From: Perilla frutescens
Taxonomy: Eukaryota; Streptophyta; Magnoliopsida; Lamiales; Lamiaceae
Assembly: GCA_026008535.1 (NCBI GenBank)
Contig: BRKX01000014.1
Coordinates: 22,032,694-22,096,693, forward strand
Reading direction: 5' to 3'
DNA length: 64,000 bases
The position numbers and the translations under genes are program-made. Of the stretch, positions 49,986 through 62,485 are shown piece after piece. The notes under the pieces are model-generated. The model saw only the letters and a program-made list of their open reading frames with translations, had not been told where the DNA came from and searched no databases. Numbering within the stretch: position 1 is the stretch's first letter; the number at the start of each line of letters is the position of its first letter.

Positions 49986-50600
49986 CATATATATATATAT
50001 ATAGAGAAGTTTTAAAGTAGTCAAAGTTAGGATAATAAATTCTTTTCTAACCAAGGTTCATAACCCATTATTTTCTATTCAAAAAGTAGTGTAAAAGTCT
50101 TATATGCCCTTTTTGTCTCATTTGAAAGTGAATCCCATTTTTTTATCATTTATTACCACAAGTGCATATGTGGCAGTTTTTTTTTAAAAAAAGGAAAATT
50201 TGGGAGATTAAATTTGTTTCCAACATGGCACATTTTGGTAGTTGGGTTGTAGTTGCACGCATTAAAATCTATAACCCATGTTAAACAAAAAAAGAGTCAC
50301 GCCATTTTGTTGGAGAAACAAAAACACATACCCAAGAAATTTAAGATGAGTTTTTTTATTTTTCTAACTGTGAAGCTGTTCGAATTAGTCGGGTTTAAGG
50401 TCCTTTTAAAATTTTAAGCAATTTATCCATAATTTATGTTAATTTCATAATATTTGTGTTTAATAGTTATTGAAGTTATAAGATCTTTATTTTTGTAATA
50501 TTTAAAGATCATATATGCATAGATTGTTGTAGATTTAGATATTTTGTGGTAGATTAACGTGAATTTGTAGATTTAAATGTTTTGTGAAGATTAGCATCGT
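49986..50600. other. AT-rich spacer
   Basis: A short TA tract at 49986-50002 and AT-rich sequence. I see no gene and no clear repeat. Confidence 0.6.
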
Positions 50601-50609
50601 CATAAATTT

Positions 50610-50910
50610 TTTTGGATATTCAGCATTTTCGTGACAATATTGTGATGAATTTGTTGTGCCGTGACAATAATATTTTCTCGAAGATATTGTCACAAATTAA
50701 ATTCATTCGTGACAATATATTGTCATGAATTGTATGCTTTTCATGACAATATTTAAAAAATCTCCAATATTGTCACGAAAAAGAGTAGATTTAAAATCTC
50801 CAACCCTTTCAATTTCACATTAATTTTATTCCATTGCATATTTCGATTTTGTGACAATATTGTCATGAGTTTTGTGCTCATGTGATAATATTCTCACGAT
50901 ATTATTTATT
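50610..50910. repeat. Irregular array of GTGACAATATTGTCAC-type palindromes
   Basis: The words CGTGACAATATTGT, AATATTGTCACGAA, GTGACAATATATTGTCATG, ATTGTCACGAAAAAG, TTGTGACAATATTGTCATGAG and GTGATAATATTCTCACGA occur about nine times in 300 bp in both orientations, often as near-perfect inverted pairs. Spacing is irregular. Confidence 0.75.
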
Positions 50911-50989
50911 TTTTAAATTACTTTAATTACTTTTTATTGTTGATTTGCATATGGCTTGGCAACGTATTGTTATCTGACATAGTGGTAGA

Positions 50990-51880
50990 TAGGAGAGATT
51001 TGAGTATGTGGATGGTGAAGATCAGCTCGTTTACCTTCCATTTGATATGTTATCTCGTGATAAATTGATAAACAAGATTCACAATTTTATGGAAACATCT
51101 CCAACAAGTGTAAGATATACATTGAGTTATTTGACGAGGTCATTGTTAGGGAGGACACTGAAAGGACTCCGAAAAATGGATGTTGATTTAGCTAGTTTAG
51201 TTCAGGAGCAAGATGAGCCCGTTGTATACGTCACCGAAAAATCAATTCAGCAAACTCAAATAGTAATGCTGTCAAATGATAATAACAACTACCTAATTGG
51301 AGATGACAGTCTTTATGATCTGTCTTACGATGATGATGATGATGAGAACTATGAGAGTGAAGTTCGACGTAAGCAAATTGCTGAATTTTGTGAATGGATT
51401 CGGAAGCTAGAGCGTCTCGATGAGTTTATAAATACTCTCCAGCATGGTAGGCCTCATAACTTCTCATCCGAGGATGTTGCTCCTGATGTTGAAGCTCAAA
51501 ATGTGGAGTTTCCTCCCCTCAGACATTGATTGATTCATGTGGCCCATGTTGACAATGCACTAGCAGTGGTACAAGATTACCCATTCCCGACAAATATTGA
51601 TGCACTAGTAATGGGAAAGACATTCTTGGAGAAGAAATATTTGGTACTTGCTATGGAAAAGTGGCATATGCAGCGTTAAGTGGAATATTCGGTGTCACGT
51701 TCTAGCAAAAGTCGACTAACAGTTATTTGCAAACAGAATGAGACCTGCCCTTTTAAATTAGTGGTAGCTGCTAAGGGTGGCTTGTGGATGGTGAAAAATT
51801 AGAAGATAATCATACATCTCTAGACCTATTTGATACACCACATCTCGCATCCGCCTAATGTGTTTGCAATAATGGTGATC
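50990..51880 (+). pseudogene. mudrA-like MULE transposase, N-terminal fragment
   Basis: An N-terminal piece of a Mutator-like transposase. From 51008 a 173-codon open frame has VDGEDQLVYLPFDMLS near its start and an acidic run (DDDDDENYE), ending at TGA 51527-51529. In the frame that follows comes the MuDR DNA-binding region: PFPTNIDALVMGKTFLEKKY, LAMEKWHMQR, VEYSVSRSSKSRLTVICKQN, ETCPFKLVVAAKGGLWMVK. TAA at 51677-51679 interrupts it where relatives have Gln (a CAA to TAA change fits), then a frameshift leads to the DLFDTPH piece near 51830. The catalytic DDE domain and SWIM zinc finger are absent, so it cannot act. It runs towards the minus-strand DUF1985 gene and meets it near 51.9 kb. Confidence 0.72.
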
Positions 51881-54296
51881 CTCACTAGTACTAGACGTGG
51901 AGTGGACAGTCTAGGATGCTTGTCTCTAGGGCGAATCTGTCGTCTCCTAGTTGAATCAACTGCACCCGTATCTATACAAGTATGAGGAATGCAACTGCCA
52001 ACTGCCAGATCTCTTGAACTGGTAGGGAGCTCTTGGGAGGAGAGGGAGCTCTCGACTTATGAGTTCTAGCTAGCTCATGATAAGTGGGCTTTATCCTCTT
52101 ATTGCGCCGCGCCTCATATGTCACGTCCATACAATCACCGAGCAAGACACTTCTATAATATGACGTGGCCATCTCATGCTCACTCGGCTCTAAATATATG
52201 AAACATAATTGCTGCAAATGATAAAGATTGATTAGAAATACAAAGATAATCAATACAACACATATTCTTTAAAACAAATGCTTATCTCCTCAGAAAACAA
52301 TCCACCCAAACGTGTAGTCTTCGTCTTAAAAGTCCACCTCAAACACGTGGGCAATGCACCTACTGATGAAACTTGTGCACAATGTACACCGAGTCAAGGT
52401 ATAGCCTTGTATGTCCATACCTATAAAATAAATTATTGATCAAATTATATTCAATTAAATAAGATTACATTTATAAGAATAGCAAACTAAAAAATAATAC
52501 CAGTAAAGCCCACACTGGTCCATAGAAATGATAAGACATTCTTTGCTTTTTCTCTGTCTTCTTGAATTTTCTTGTCAGTTCTTGTAACAGCCCGGTCCCG
52601 AGATAGGGATTAACGAATGGGGATGGGGTGTTATTAAGGGATTAACGAATAAGACGGAAGATTAACAAAGAAGGTTTGAGAATAAAGATATACTTTTGAA
52701 AGATAGGCGATGATACTTGGATTTACTTAACTAAGAACGAAACATGCTTTAGCAGAATAAAACGGCTAACTAATCAGATACCAACAAGCATAGACCCATT
52801 CATAGGTCAAAGCGGATAAACAGATACCAACATGAACAAGCCTCTTCATAGGCGAAAGGAAAATATACTCGAGAAGCAGGAATAAAACTTATAATGCATC
52901 TTTATATATAGATAACCATGTCTGGGAAAATATTTATAGAATCTCGATAATCATAATAGAATTTGAACGGGATTATAAAGAGTGTATCAGAGTAGCAGAA
53001 CACATCATGGGATTTCAAAGAAACTTATATAATAGCAAAACAATCTTGGCAGCCAACCCACATCCACAGCCACCATCATCCTCAGCATCTCAACCTAAAA
53101 ACATTTGAAAAAGAGGGCGTGAGCACTAATGTACTCAGTGGGTTTTAATAAAAGCTTCTTTAATAACTTGAGAAATATCCAATAATCAACTGGCGGTGTA
53201 TAGAGAGCAAAACGCAAAAGCCCTATCCATATCTGCACAACATTTTCTTTACTTTTAGGCCCAACCTGGCTCAAACATGATGTCAATTGCACCCTTAGAC
53301 ATGTCATAGGATAGAAGAGGGGTTACCTCAAATATCCAAACAAGTTTGCGAGGGAATTAACCCAGCAGTGACTCACTTTAATGATCAAAGATCATGAATT
53401 CTGAGCTCAATCCTAGTTATAAAAGCTATATTCTTTCTTTTTTAACTTAGTCTTCCTTTCTCAACCTTAATCCTTAATTCGTTAGCTTCCTTAGCCTTAC
53501 TAAAATTATCAAGCTTAGAGCAACGTCTAAGGCTAATCCTTTACTTAAGCATGACTTTGGTCTATAAAGGATTTATCACTACCCTAAAGGCAATGTTTAA
53601 TTAGCTAAATAAACTTTAGCAAAATCCAACATTCAAATACGAGGAAATAAACGTACATAAATACGAATTGCAACTAAAGACAATTTCAAATATCTCATGC
53701 TAAGCATAAACAATACTTTAACATTTCTAGCATTTCTAAACATGCTCGAGAGCTCAATCAACATATAATATTTTTCCTTTCCTTTCTTCCTTGTACAGAG
53801 ATCAATCAGGTAGAGAAAAATATTTTATTGGATATCTCATTTGCCCTATATGCTTCTAGAGCTTATTAGCTCAAACTTTAGATGAGTATAGATTTACCCA
53901 CCTCGACTACTGGAAAGAATGTAAAGCAATGAGCTAACGATCCTTCTCCAGATTTTCACGGGGCTCACTTCCTCCTACAAAAGTCGAATCATCGGCTTAG
54001 CGACCCCTTTCGAAGAAATCGAACATCTAGAACGAGAAATAGCAATAACTAACCCAGAGACCATAATTTACTTAAATACAGATTGCAAGACTTAATGACT
54101 TAATAAAATTCGAGAAGAATTTATTTGGAGGAATCATACTTTGATACTCGAATTTTAGACGAAAATAACTTAAGAAGTGTACTCAAAATAACTCGGAGAT
54201 AGCTTGAAAATCTTCTTAAATTAAACTTGAAAATAACTCGGGAAAAACATGACTCGAAAAGCTCGAAAAGAGGGTACAAAAATAGCCGAAAAAAAA

Positions 54297-54500
54297 TCAG
54301 CGTTGGATGACACGGGGGAAGGCACTGCCGCGGCGCACACCGATGCCGGCGGGCAGCCTCCGCCGCAGCGCACCCCTGTACCGGTGGGCACCCCCCCCTC
54401 CGCCGCGGCGCCCCCTTGCACTGGCGGACAGGCTTTGGCCGCGGGGGGTGTTGCGCGGCGGCGTACCCCCGCGCCTCGGTGGCCTCTCTCTACGCCCAAT
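54297..54500. other. GC-rich segment of the outer solo LTR
   Basis: About 200 bp dominated by C and G (CCGCGGCGC, CCGCCGCAGCGC, GGCGGCGTACC). It is the equivalent of about 3950-4040 in the first LTR and about 56570-56700 in the inner one, but clearly longer and different. Long ORFs crossing it in several frames are composition artefacts. Confidence 0.8.
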
Positions 54501-55166
54501 TTCTGGGCAATCTTTTCTGGGCAAACTTCATTTCTTCTGGGTTTCTTCGGTGTTCATCGATTCCTTTGACGAACATGAAGAACACTTATAAAATTTTAAA
54601 AGCATGCTTCAATAATTTAAATTAACATAAAACGGCATGCTTTAACTTAAAAAAAATCGGCATTATAACGGCATAAACATGACAATCCTCTTTAAACATT
54701 TAGAATAACAACGAAATCTTTAAATATAACTTGAACGGGACTTAAATGGAATAAACGAGACTAATTACAAGAATTAATAACGAGAATCATAATGACAGGA
54801 ATAAAGCGAGCAATATAACGTAAACGTTATTAACTTGGAACTTCAATAAAAATTGAAATACTAACTTTAGACGGAAATAAATGAATAATAACGAAGAACA
54901 TGAAGAACGCGAAGAACGAAAAGTAAATGCGGGATTGAAAGACAGAAAAGAAATGGAAATCAAGACCGACGAACAAGAATGGACGGGGTTAGGTGCGTTG
55001 AAGGAAGGTGGCTAGCTCGGCATCTCGTCGAGTTGCAACGATGACAGAGCCGCCCGCTATAACCCAATAGCGCCCCTAGCACCTTCCCTCACCGCATCCC
55101 TTCCACGCCACTCCGCTCGTCGTCTTGCAGAACACTCACGAAGAACGCTTTTTACTTTGACAGAAC

Positions 55167-58100
55167 TGTAACACCCCAGATTTTTGAATAAGGTTTAGAG
55201 AATTGTTAATATTAGTTAATTAATTAAAGAAGGAATTCAATTAAGGTTAGCTATGATTGGATGTTAGTCACGACTTTAGGAGTCAGTTTTCGTGAAGATC
55301 GTCTTTTCGAGAAATGTGATTTTAACTATCTTATGACCATCTGTGGTCTCGTTAGAAAGGTTTTAACTCAAGAAGTATGCCGGTGTTTTCAGATTTTAAT
55401 TCTGAAGTCATTCGAGTTCCCGGTGATGAAAAACGCATTTAAAAGAAGAATGAATAGTAACTTTTGCGTGCGTTCGTGTTTTGGGAAATTTATGAAATCC
55501 TCCTCGTTGATCCGAGTCCAGTTCTGTTAGGCTCCTCTTATGGGAAATGACTCAAGGATTCCGTTGGCGTTCACGGATTGTCATTCTGAGGTGAATCGAA
55601 CGCTCGGGAGCTAAATCTGTCAGTCTTAGTGAATAGTAAAAAGTAATTCCAAAAAGGGAATCTTTGCTCGTCTCTCTGCAAACGACCCTGTCTTCTTCAC
55701 GAATCAAGTTGGTTCACTAGTATTCGAGTCAATGAGTTCCCCGGTATTTTTAGATTTCGTGTCTGAAGTCATTTGGACCTCGACATCGAATAAAGCAGCT
55801 TTTAACCGAACCCGGGGTAACTTTTGCAGTATTCTTGCACTGAAGTGGCTTCCCTTGGAAGCCAAAGCTTTTCCTATAAATAAAGCATCACCCATTTCAC
55901 TTTTTCCACACCAATTTCACCCATTCCTCATTTCTAGAGAGTTGGAAATCTTGTGAGAGCCGAGAAAGTCCTGTCGAAGTAAAAAAGCGTTCTTCGTGAG
56001 TGTTCTGCAAGACGACGAGCGGAGTGGCGTGGAAGGGATGCAGTGAGGGAAGGTGCTAGGGGCGCCGTTGGGTTGTAGCGGGCGGCTCTGCCGCCGTTGC
56101 AACTTGACGAGACGCCGAGCTAGCCACCTTCTTTCGACGCACCTAACCCCATCCATTCTTGTTCATCGGTCTCGATCTCCATTTCTTTTTCCGTCTTTAA
56201 ATTCCGCATTTACTTTCCATTATTCGCGTTCTTCATTATTGCTCGTCTAAAGTAGTATTTCGATTTTTATTGAAGTTCCAAGATAATAACGTTTACGTTA
56301 TACTTCTCGTTTTACTTCCGTTATTATTCTGGAGAATTAGCCTCGTCTATTCCATTAAAATCCGTTCAAGCCATATTTAACTATTTCATCATTTAAGGAG
56401 GATTATCGTGTTTATGTCGTTATAATGCCAAAATTCTTTTTAAGTTAAAACATGTTGTTGCATGATAAATTCAAGCACGTTGTTTTTGAGAAATTTCGGG
56501 TATAGTGTTCTTCGTGTTCGTCGAAAGAATCAACGAACACGAAGAACCCAGTTGAAGATCGCCCAGGAAGAGAGAGAAACCAGGTCCCGCAACCGCGGGG
56601 GGGTGTGCGGCCGCGCGACATCCCCCTCGGCCCAGAACCCCGCGGGCGCGCGGGGTGCTGCCGGTGCGCGATACTCCTCCGTGTCGTCTGACGCTGGTCC
56701 TTCCATCTTTTCGAGTTTTTCTTCGAGTCATGTTTTTCCGAGTAATTCTCGAAGTTTAAATTAAGAAGATTTTCAAGCTTTCTCCGATTTATTTCAAGAA
56801 AATCATTCAAGTTCTTTTCCGTCTAAAAATTGAGAAATCAAGTCGAGAAGTTCCTTAAAATAAAATAAATCCTTTTCGGACCCTTATTAAGTCAAAGTCG
56901 TGCTATCCATGTTAAGTCCTAGCTAAGAGAATATTAGTTGGGTGTTATTTAATATCATGTTATTAGAAATCTTCAAAGGAGGCTTCTAAGTCGACGATTC
57001 GACTTTTGTAGGAGGAATCGAGCCTCAGAGGGATATTAAGGGAGATCACCAGCTCATTGCCTCATCTTCCGTTCCGTAACTAAGGTGGGTAAATCTATAC
57101 TCATCTAAAGTTTGAGCTAATAAGCTCTAGAAGCATGTTAGGGTAAATGAGATATCCAATAAAGTGTTTTTGCTCAGCCTGATTGATCTCTGTACAAGAA
57201 AGGAAGAAAGGAAGATATTATGCTTTACTTGATCTCTCAAGCATGTTAGAAATAATAGGACTAATAAAATATAGTTTGTGCTTAGCATGAGATGTTTGAA
57301 TTATCTTTAGCTCCGATTCGTACCTGTTTACGTGCTTCCCCTGTAATTTAATGTTATGCTTGTTAAGTTCGCAGAATTAAGAGTTAAGGTTTACCTTGTT
57401 AGGGTAGCATTAACCCTTTGTAGGCCGAGATCAAGTAGTATTAAAGGATTAGCATTAGACATTGTTCTAATCTTGGTATTGCTAGCAAGGGTAGGAAAGG
57501 AAGGAACTTAGCTTTTCACTTAAGCAGGATATGAGCTCGGAATCATTAAGGGAGTCACTGCTGGGTTTCTCCCTCGCAAACTCGTTCGGATATTTGAGGA
57601 ACCCCTCTTCTATCCCATGGCATGCCTAAGGGTACAGTTGACGACAGGTTTGAGCCAAGTTGGGCCCAAAAAGAAAAGAAAAGGTTTTACGGATACGGAG
57701 AGGGCTTTTGCGTTTTGCTCTCCGTATACCGTCTTTTAACTATTGGATATCTTGAAGTTATTAAAGCATTTTCGCTAAAACCCACTGAGTACATTAGTGC
57801 TCACGCCCCCTCTTTTCAAATGTTTTCCGGTTGAGATGCTGAGGATGCTGGTGGCTGTGGATGTGGGTTGGCTGCCAAGACTGTTTTGTTGTTATCTAAT
57901 GTTTCCTTGGAATCCCACTATGTGATCTGCTACTCTGATACACTCATTCCAATTCTGTTTTAAGTCCTATTATGATTAGCAAGACTCTATGAATAATCTC
58001 CCCAGACAAGTACTATTTGAATATAAGATGCAAACTAAGTTCTATTTCTACTACCCGAGTATAATCTCCTTTTCGTCTATACGAGGGGCTCGCATGCGTT

Positions 58101-58301
58101 ATTAACCGTCATCATCTATAGTATCCATTTATTCGTTTAATTTACCGTCTAGCAAAAGTGAACCCGAGTATCCCCGTCTAACCTCCAAAAGCATATCTCG
58201 TTGGTAAAACCAACTTATTAATCTCCCATTTTATCCAATTAATCCCGTAATAACACCCCGTCCCCACTAGTTAATCCCTATCTGGGGACCGGGCTATTAC
58301 A
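55167..58301 (+). mobile_element. Inner gypsy solo LTR (plus), nested in the outer LTR
   Basis: 3135 bp from TGTAACACCCC to GGGCTATTACA, with a perfect 5-bp target duplication AGAAC on both sides (55162-55166 and 58302-58306). It lies in the outer LTR in the opposite orientation, at a point about 800 bp from the start of the outer LTR read in its own direction. It keeps the TATA box (55875-55882), the hairpin (56507-56547) and a GC-rich segment (about 56570-56700). No internal region remains, so it is a solo LTR. Confidence 0.95.
56507..56547 (+). repeat. Conserved hairpin in the inner solo LTR
   Basis: GTTCTTCGTGTTCGT (56507-56521) pairs exactly with 56533-56547 around an 11-base loop. It is the same structure as 3862-3904 in the first LTR, while a degraded version lies at about 54547-54582 in the outer LTR. 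Confidence 0.85.
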
Positions 58302-59698
58302 AGAACTTTCTCGGCTCTCAAAGTTTTCTCACTCTCTCAACTTGGAAGTGAATGAATTGGAAATGAGCAAAATCAATGGAGGGGTGGCCTTGTATTTATA
58401 GGAAAAGCTTTGGCTTCCAAGGGAAGCCATTTTAGTGCAAGAATACTGCAAAAGTTATCCCGGGTTCGGTTAAAAGCTGCTTTATTCAATGTCGAGGTCC
58501 AAATGACCTCAGACACGAAATCTAAAAATACCAAAAGACTCGTTGGCTCGAATACTAGTGAACCAACTTGATTCATGATGAAGACGAGGTCGTCAGAAGA
58601 AAGACGAGCAAAGATTCCCTTTTTGGAATTACTTTTTACTATTCACTCAGACTGATAGATTTTGCTCCCGAGCGTTCGATTGACCTCAAAATGGAAATCC
58701 GTGAATGCCAACGGAATCCTTAAGTCGTTTCCCATAAGAGGGGCTTGACAGAAAAAGACTTGGATTAATGAGGAGGATTTTGTAAATTTCTCAAAACACG
58801 AACGCACGCAAAAGTTACTATTCATTCATCCTTAAAATATGTTTTTCATCACCGAAACCTCAAGCGATATCAGATTTAAAATCCGAAAACACCGGCATAC
58901 TCCTTGAGTTAAAACCTTTCTAAAAAGATGAAAATTGTCCATAACAGAGTTGAGATCAAATTTTCTGAAAAGACGATTTTCACGAAAACTGACCCCTAAA
59001 GTCGTGACTGACATCTGACCTTTCTTAACCTTAATTAAATTTCTTCCTTAACTTCTTAATTATCATTAAGAATCCTCTAAACCTTAATCGAAAATATGGG
59101 GTGTTACAGTTCTACCACTGTAGACGGTACCAAACTCATATAATGCTCTAAAAGACTAAATGCATAAGCACCCCATGGAAATGAGTTCCATTGATCCCGA
59201 TCCTCAACTAAGACCCATACCTAGTCATCTATCATATGTGTTTGATCATATCCAAATATCATGTTGTGCAGGAACAACACATTAGCGGCTATCACAAAAT
59301 CCATAACAACATCTGCTAGGGAATACGTCTTAAACCTCTCAAGTAGGTCCTTCACTCTCAGATGTGTCTTCAACAATACACGATAATAAAATGAGGTCTT
59401 AGGAATCTCATATGATGAAGATGGATCAAAATCGGATTCTCCCGAACTACAGTCCAGTCACTAATGCAAACTCACTAGGGAAAAACCTAATGTTGGTAGC
59501 TCCAATACGAAACCAAATGGCGTGCTTCCGTGCACCATCAATGATCACCTCCCTACTCAACAATACGTGTAAAATATTGTTACAACTGTTTCCACCCACA
59601 AAATCCATCAAATGACCAAAACACTAATCTCTCTTAAAATGTTCTATTAATTCGAGTCCGCTATAGATCACTTGTAATACTTCGTTAATTACACTCAT

Positions 59699-60311
59699 AT
59701 TATCCTTCCAATATAAATTGATCGCGCAACTGATGTTCTATAAAGTCTCTATTCTCCACACCCAAGAATGTTATTTTTTAAACAATAGATAAAAATTTAT
59801 CAATAAATAATGAAAAAATATGAACAAATATAATTAATTTTTTAAACTAATTTGTCATGCTATAGATATGTATATGCTGGAAATTCATCAGAGATTGAGA
59901 AGAAGAATTAATTATCACATAAAAAATGCAAGCACGACCAATTATCAAACAAAACTTATATATTTTGTGAGAATATATACTCATGAAATCCTCAAAGGCA
60001 AATATCTCGTTGTTATCCGGTTTACTATTAATCTCGTTGTACACTTGCGATTAGGTTAAGTAATTACCGATCACAACCTCAAAGGCAAATATCTGTAAGA
60101 TCAATGAAAATCTACATACATCCATAGATGGCCTCGGTGAGAAATGTCTTGACACGCTATTTATTAACAAATAATCAATCGCAAGTGCACGGTGTTACTG
60201 CAAATACATTGATGAGAAAGAGTATCATATCCACAAGAACTAGAATTCAAATAAATCACCAAACTAAAACACATATACCTTATCAATATCTAGACTCTGA
60301 ATTTAAAGTAG
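59699..60311. other. Spacer between DUF1985 gene 1 and the inverted-repeat element
   Basis: AT-rich DNA upstream of DUF1985 gene 1. Near 60165-60260 begins the noncoding repeat that continues to about 62480 (AATCAATCGCAAGTGCACGG). No coding evidence. Confidence 0.5.
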
Positions 60312-61179
60312 TATTGTAGAATTCAGCGCCTAGGGCCGATTAAGTGGCTCCTAGGCGCTAGGCAACCATTGGTCGTGGGAAAATCCTATAATCGCTGTGT
60401 GAAATTGGTGCGGCCGCCAAACTCTGCCTAGATGGCCAAGGCACCGATTAATCGGTGTTAACTTTTTTTTCTATTGGACACAGCCTTCTAGCGGCAGCGG
60501 AAGGAAAAGAAGAAAGACGCTGCATCTAACTCCAACGGTGGCGACGAAGAATTAAATGGAAGAGGATTTCAGATTCAGAATGGCCTTCGATTTCTGGTCC
60601 TAATTTGGTTCAAGGAACGAGAAAAATAGAAGTTCTGGTTTAGTTCAGATGGGAACGAAAAAATGGAAGAGGGAAAGAGAGAGCTCGTGACACACTCAAT
60701 GTTATTTGTCTCTTTCTAATATTAAAATAGTATTTTTTTAAAATTTCAAAATTGTACCACAAGTCCTTAGATTAGCATTTAAAGTTTCTTAATTTTATTA
60801 TGATTATGATTTATTATTCCAGAGACTAATAATTAAGAAATCAGTTGCCAACATTTTAAATAAATTTATTTTAAAGCTAAATATATATTAATAATAATTT
60901 TTCAAGTTCCTAATTAATTATTTTAAGATAAGAGGTTTTTGAAGTCAATTTTTTTTATTCTTTCTTTAATAAATTTTCTTTCTTTATTTTAATTATACAT
61001 TGATTTTAATATTTGTGATTAGTTGAAATGTCATGAATTATGATATAAGAAATTATAAATTAAAATTTCAAAATTGGATGGTTAAAAATTAATAAATAAA
61101 ATTATATAAAAAACTGCCCAGGTTCTGCCTAGACTCTGTCTAGGCCCCGCTTAGACACCTAACGAATTCTGCAACCTTG
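60312..61179. mobile_element. Non-autonomous inverted-repeat DNA element with an 11-bp target duplication
   Basis: 868 bp flanked by the direct duplication ATTTAAAGTAG (60301-60311 and 61180-61190). The ends are imperfect inverted repeats: TATTGTAGAATTCAGCGCC on the left, and on the right the complement reads CAAGGTTGCAGAATTCGTTAGG. Both ends carry GCGCCTAGG / GCCTAGAC-type words. The middle has a CCTAGGCGCTAGG stretch and AT-rich DNA without ORFs. A 9-11-bp duplication would fit a Mutator-like element; a hAT origin (8 bp) is less likely. Confidence 0.78.
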
Positions 61180-61190
61180 ATTTAAAGTAG

Positions 61191-62480
61191 AAAAGAGGTG
61201 ATAAAATGTAAAATAGAACAATAGCATAAAATTCAATAAATAGAGACAAATACTCAACAATTAATAGGAACGGGGGATTCCATGGAAAATGTCCATATAA
61301 TGGATTTCAGATCGATTGATTGATTATTTAACATTCTTTAATTCATTAAAGGTGGAAAATCATTGATTTGTTATCAGATTGTTCTTGGAACACATCCCGT
61401 AACATAGAAATAATAAATATACACTTTACTAGATCTGTTCTTCGCACACGTTATTACTCACAATCACATTCCTTGGACTTAAAATTCCTATGCGACACTT
61501 GTTCACTTGGTCGGTTCTTCCAAGCATCGCATGAATTGATTAACCTATTTTATCCCACTAATTAATCAGTCACAGTTGAGAATCTTCTAATTAATTAGCT
61601 TGCATACACATGTTGTGGTCATCAACATACATATGAGAAATCCAAACTAGGTAATCAAATGCCTAATAATGTACGAAAAACATAATTTAATAAATTAAAT
61701 CATCAATCTGTGGTACTTACAAACCCTATAATCCCTAAAGTAATTTAGTTGGACATAAATAAAATAAATAAAACAGAGTTTGAAACATCATAAAATAAAT
61801 ATAGATGACACCGATAATCCTCAGCATCCAATCATCTTCTGTGATGAACTCTCTATCCAACATCGTTGGAATCCTCCTTTCCAATGGTTTAATGCTTTCC
61901 CCGAGTATAGATGGTGTTGTCAGCCTCCTCCATCTCCTCGGGGTGTGTAGAAGTGTATCAATGGTGTAAATAATGTATTGGGAGTGGTTCTAGATGTGTG
62001 TGGCATCTCTTCTCTTCTCTTCTTCGTGTGTATCTATATTTTTAGATTTGGAACCCTAATTATAGATGAAAAACTCGTCAATCCGCGAAGCAATCAGCTT
62101 GGTCGAGTGGGTTGTTTCAGTCCACCCAGATGGCTATTTTTACATAGGATCGACCCAGGCTTTCACAATTTGTTCATGGGTGGGTCGACGGAAACTTTCC
62201 AGGTCGGCCCACTCTCTTTTCGAGCTGGACTTCAGATTTCAACAGGCTTTGATCATTTAATTCAGTCCATCACGTTTTTAATCAAGTGATTAATTAAGCC
62301 CAAAGCCTAATTAAACCATTATTTAGCTCTCCACATTTTTAATTGATCATTTTGCGCCGATTATTCAACATATTAATCACTTTATATAATTAGCTGCAAA
62401 ACTGACAAACACATCAAAAACACCAAATGATAGGAAATTAATCACAAAAGCTAGCAAAATACACAACTTATCAAAATAAA
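61191..62480. other. Remainder of the noncoding repeat around the inverted-repeat element
   Basis: It continues the element begun near 60165 and ends around 62480 with AGCAAAATACACAACTTATCA. There is no convincing coding region; the ORFs near 61978-62289 and 62066-62260 have no recognisable domain. Confidence 0.4.
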
Positions 62481-62485
62481 ATATA

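Larger units (their letters stand above)
52583..59108 (-). mobile_element. Outer gypsy solo LTR (minus), split by a nested solo LTR
   Basis: The two outer parts, 52583-55166 and 58302-59108, together make one LTR of about 3.39 kb read on the minus strand, similar to the truncated LTR at 2500-4873. Its ends are TGTAACAGCCC and GGTGTTACA in + orientation. A perfect 5-bp target duplication GTTCT flanks it (52578-52582 and 59109-59113). No internal region or second LTR is present, so this is a solo LTR left by recombination. It lies inside an exon of DUF1985 gene 1. Confidence 0.93.
51900..59698 (-). pseudogene. DUF1985 (Ulp1-family, MULE-associated) gene 1, split by solo LTRs
   Basis: DUF1985 proteins are encoded by Ulp1-carrying Mutator-like transposons; the DUF1985 part has no proven activity. 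Exon 1 (minus) begins at ATG 59698 (MSVINEVLQVIYSGLELIEH) and carries CFGHLMDFVGG, FFPSEFALVTGL, RVKDLLERFKTYSLAD and DQWNSFPWGAYAFS. At 59109 it is cut by the solo LTR with TSD GTTCT and resumes at 52578 in the same frame: KKQRMSYHFYGPVWALL ends at a donor at 52501. The second exon (52420 to about 52290) has LRWTFKTKTTRLGGLFSEE; the third (from 52211) has YLEPSEHEMATSYYRSV and a basic, proline-rich tail. Stops: TAG at 59624-59626, another after LVTGL with a frameshift, and TGA at 52394-52396. The second exon's donor reads ATAAGC where GTAAGC is expected. No Ulp1 protease domain remains. Confidence 0.75.

Noticed and set aside
54221..54625. Pro/Gly/Arg-rich frames in the outer LTR
   Set aside because: GC-rich artefacts inside a solo LTR, without conservation in the sister LTRs.
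61978..62289. Plus-strand open frame of about 100 codons with a hydrophobic start
   Set aside because: It lies in a noncoding repeat; overlapping alternative frames of similar length exist and no domain is seen.
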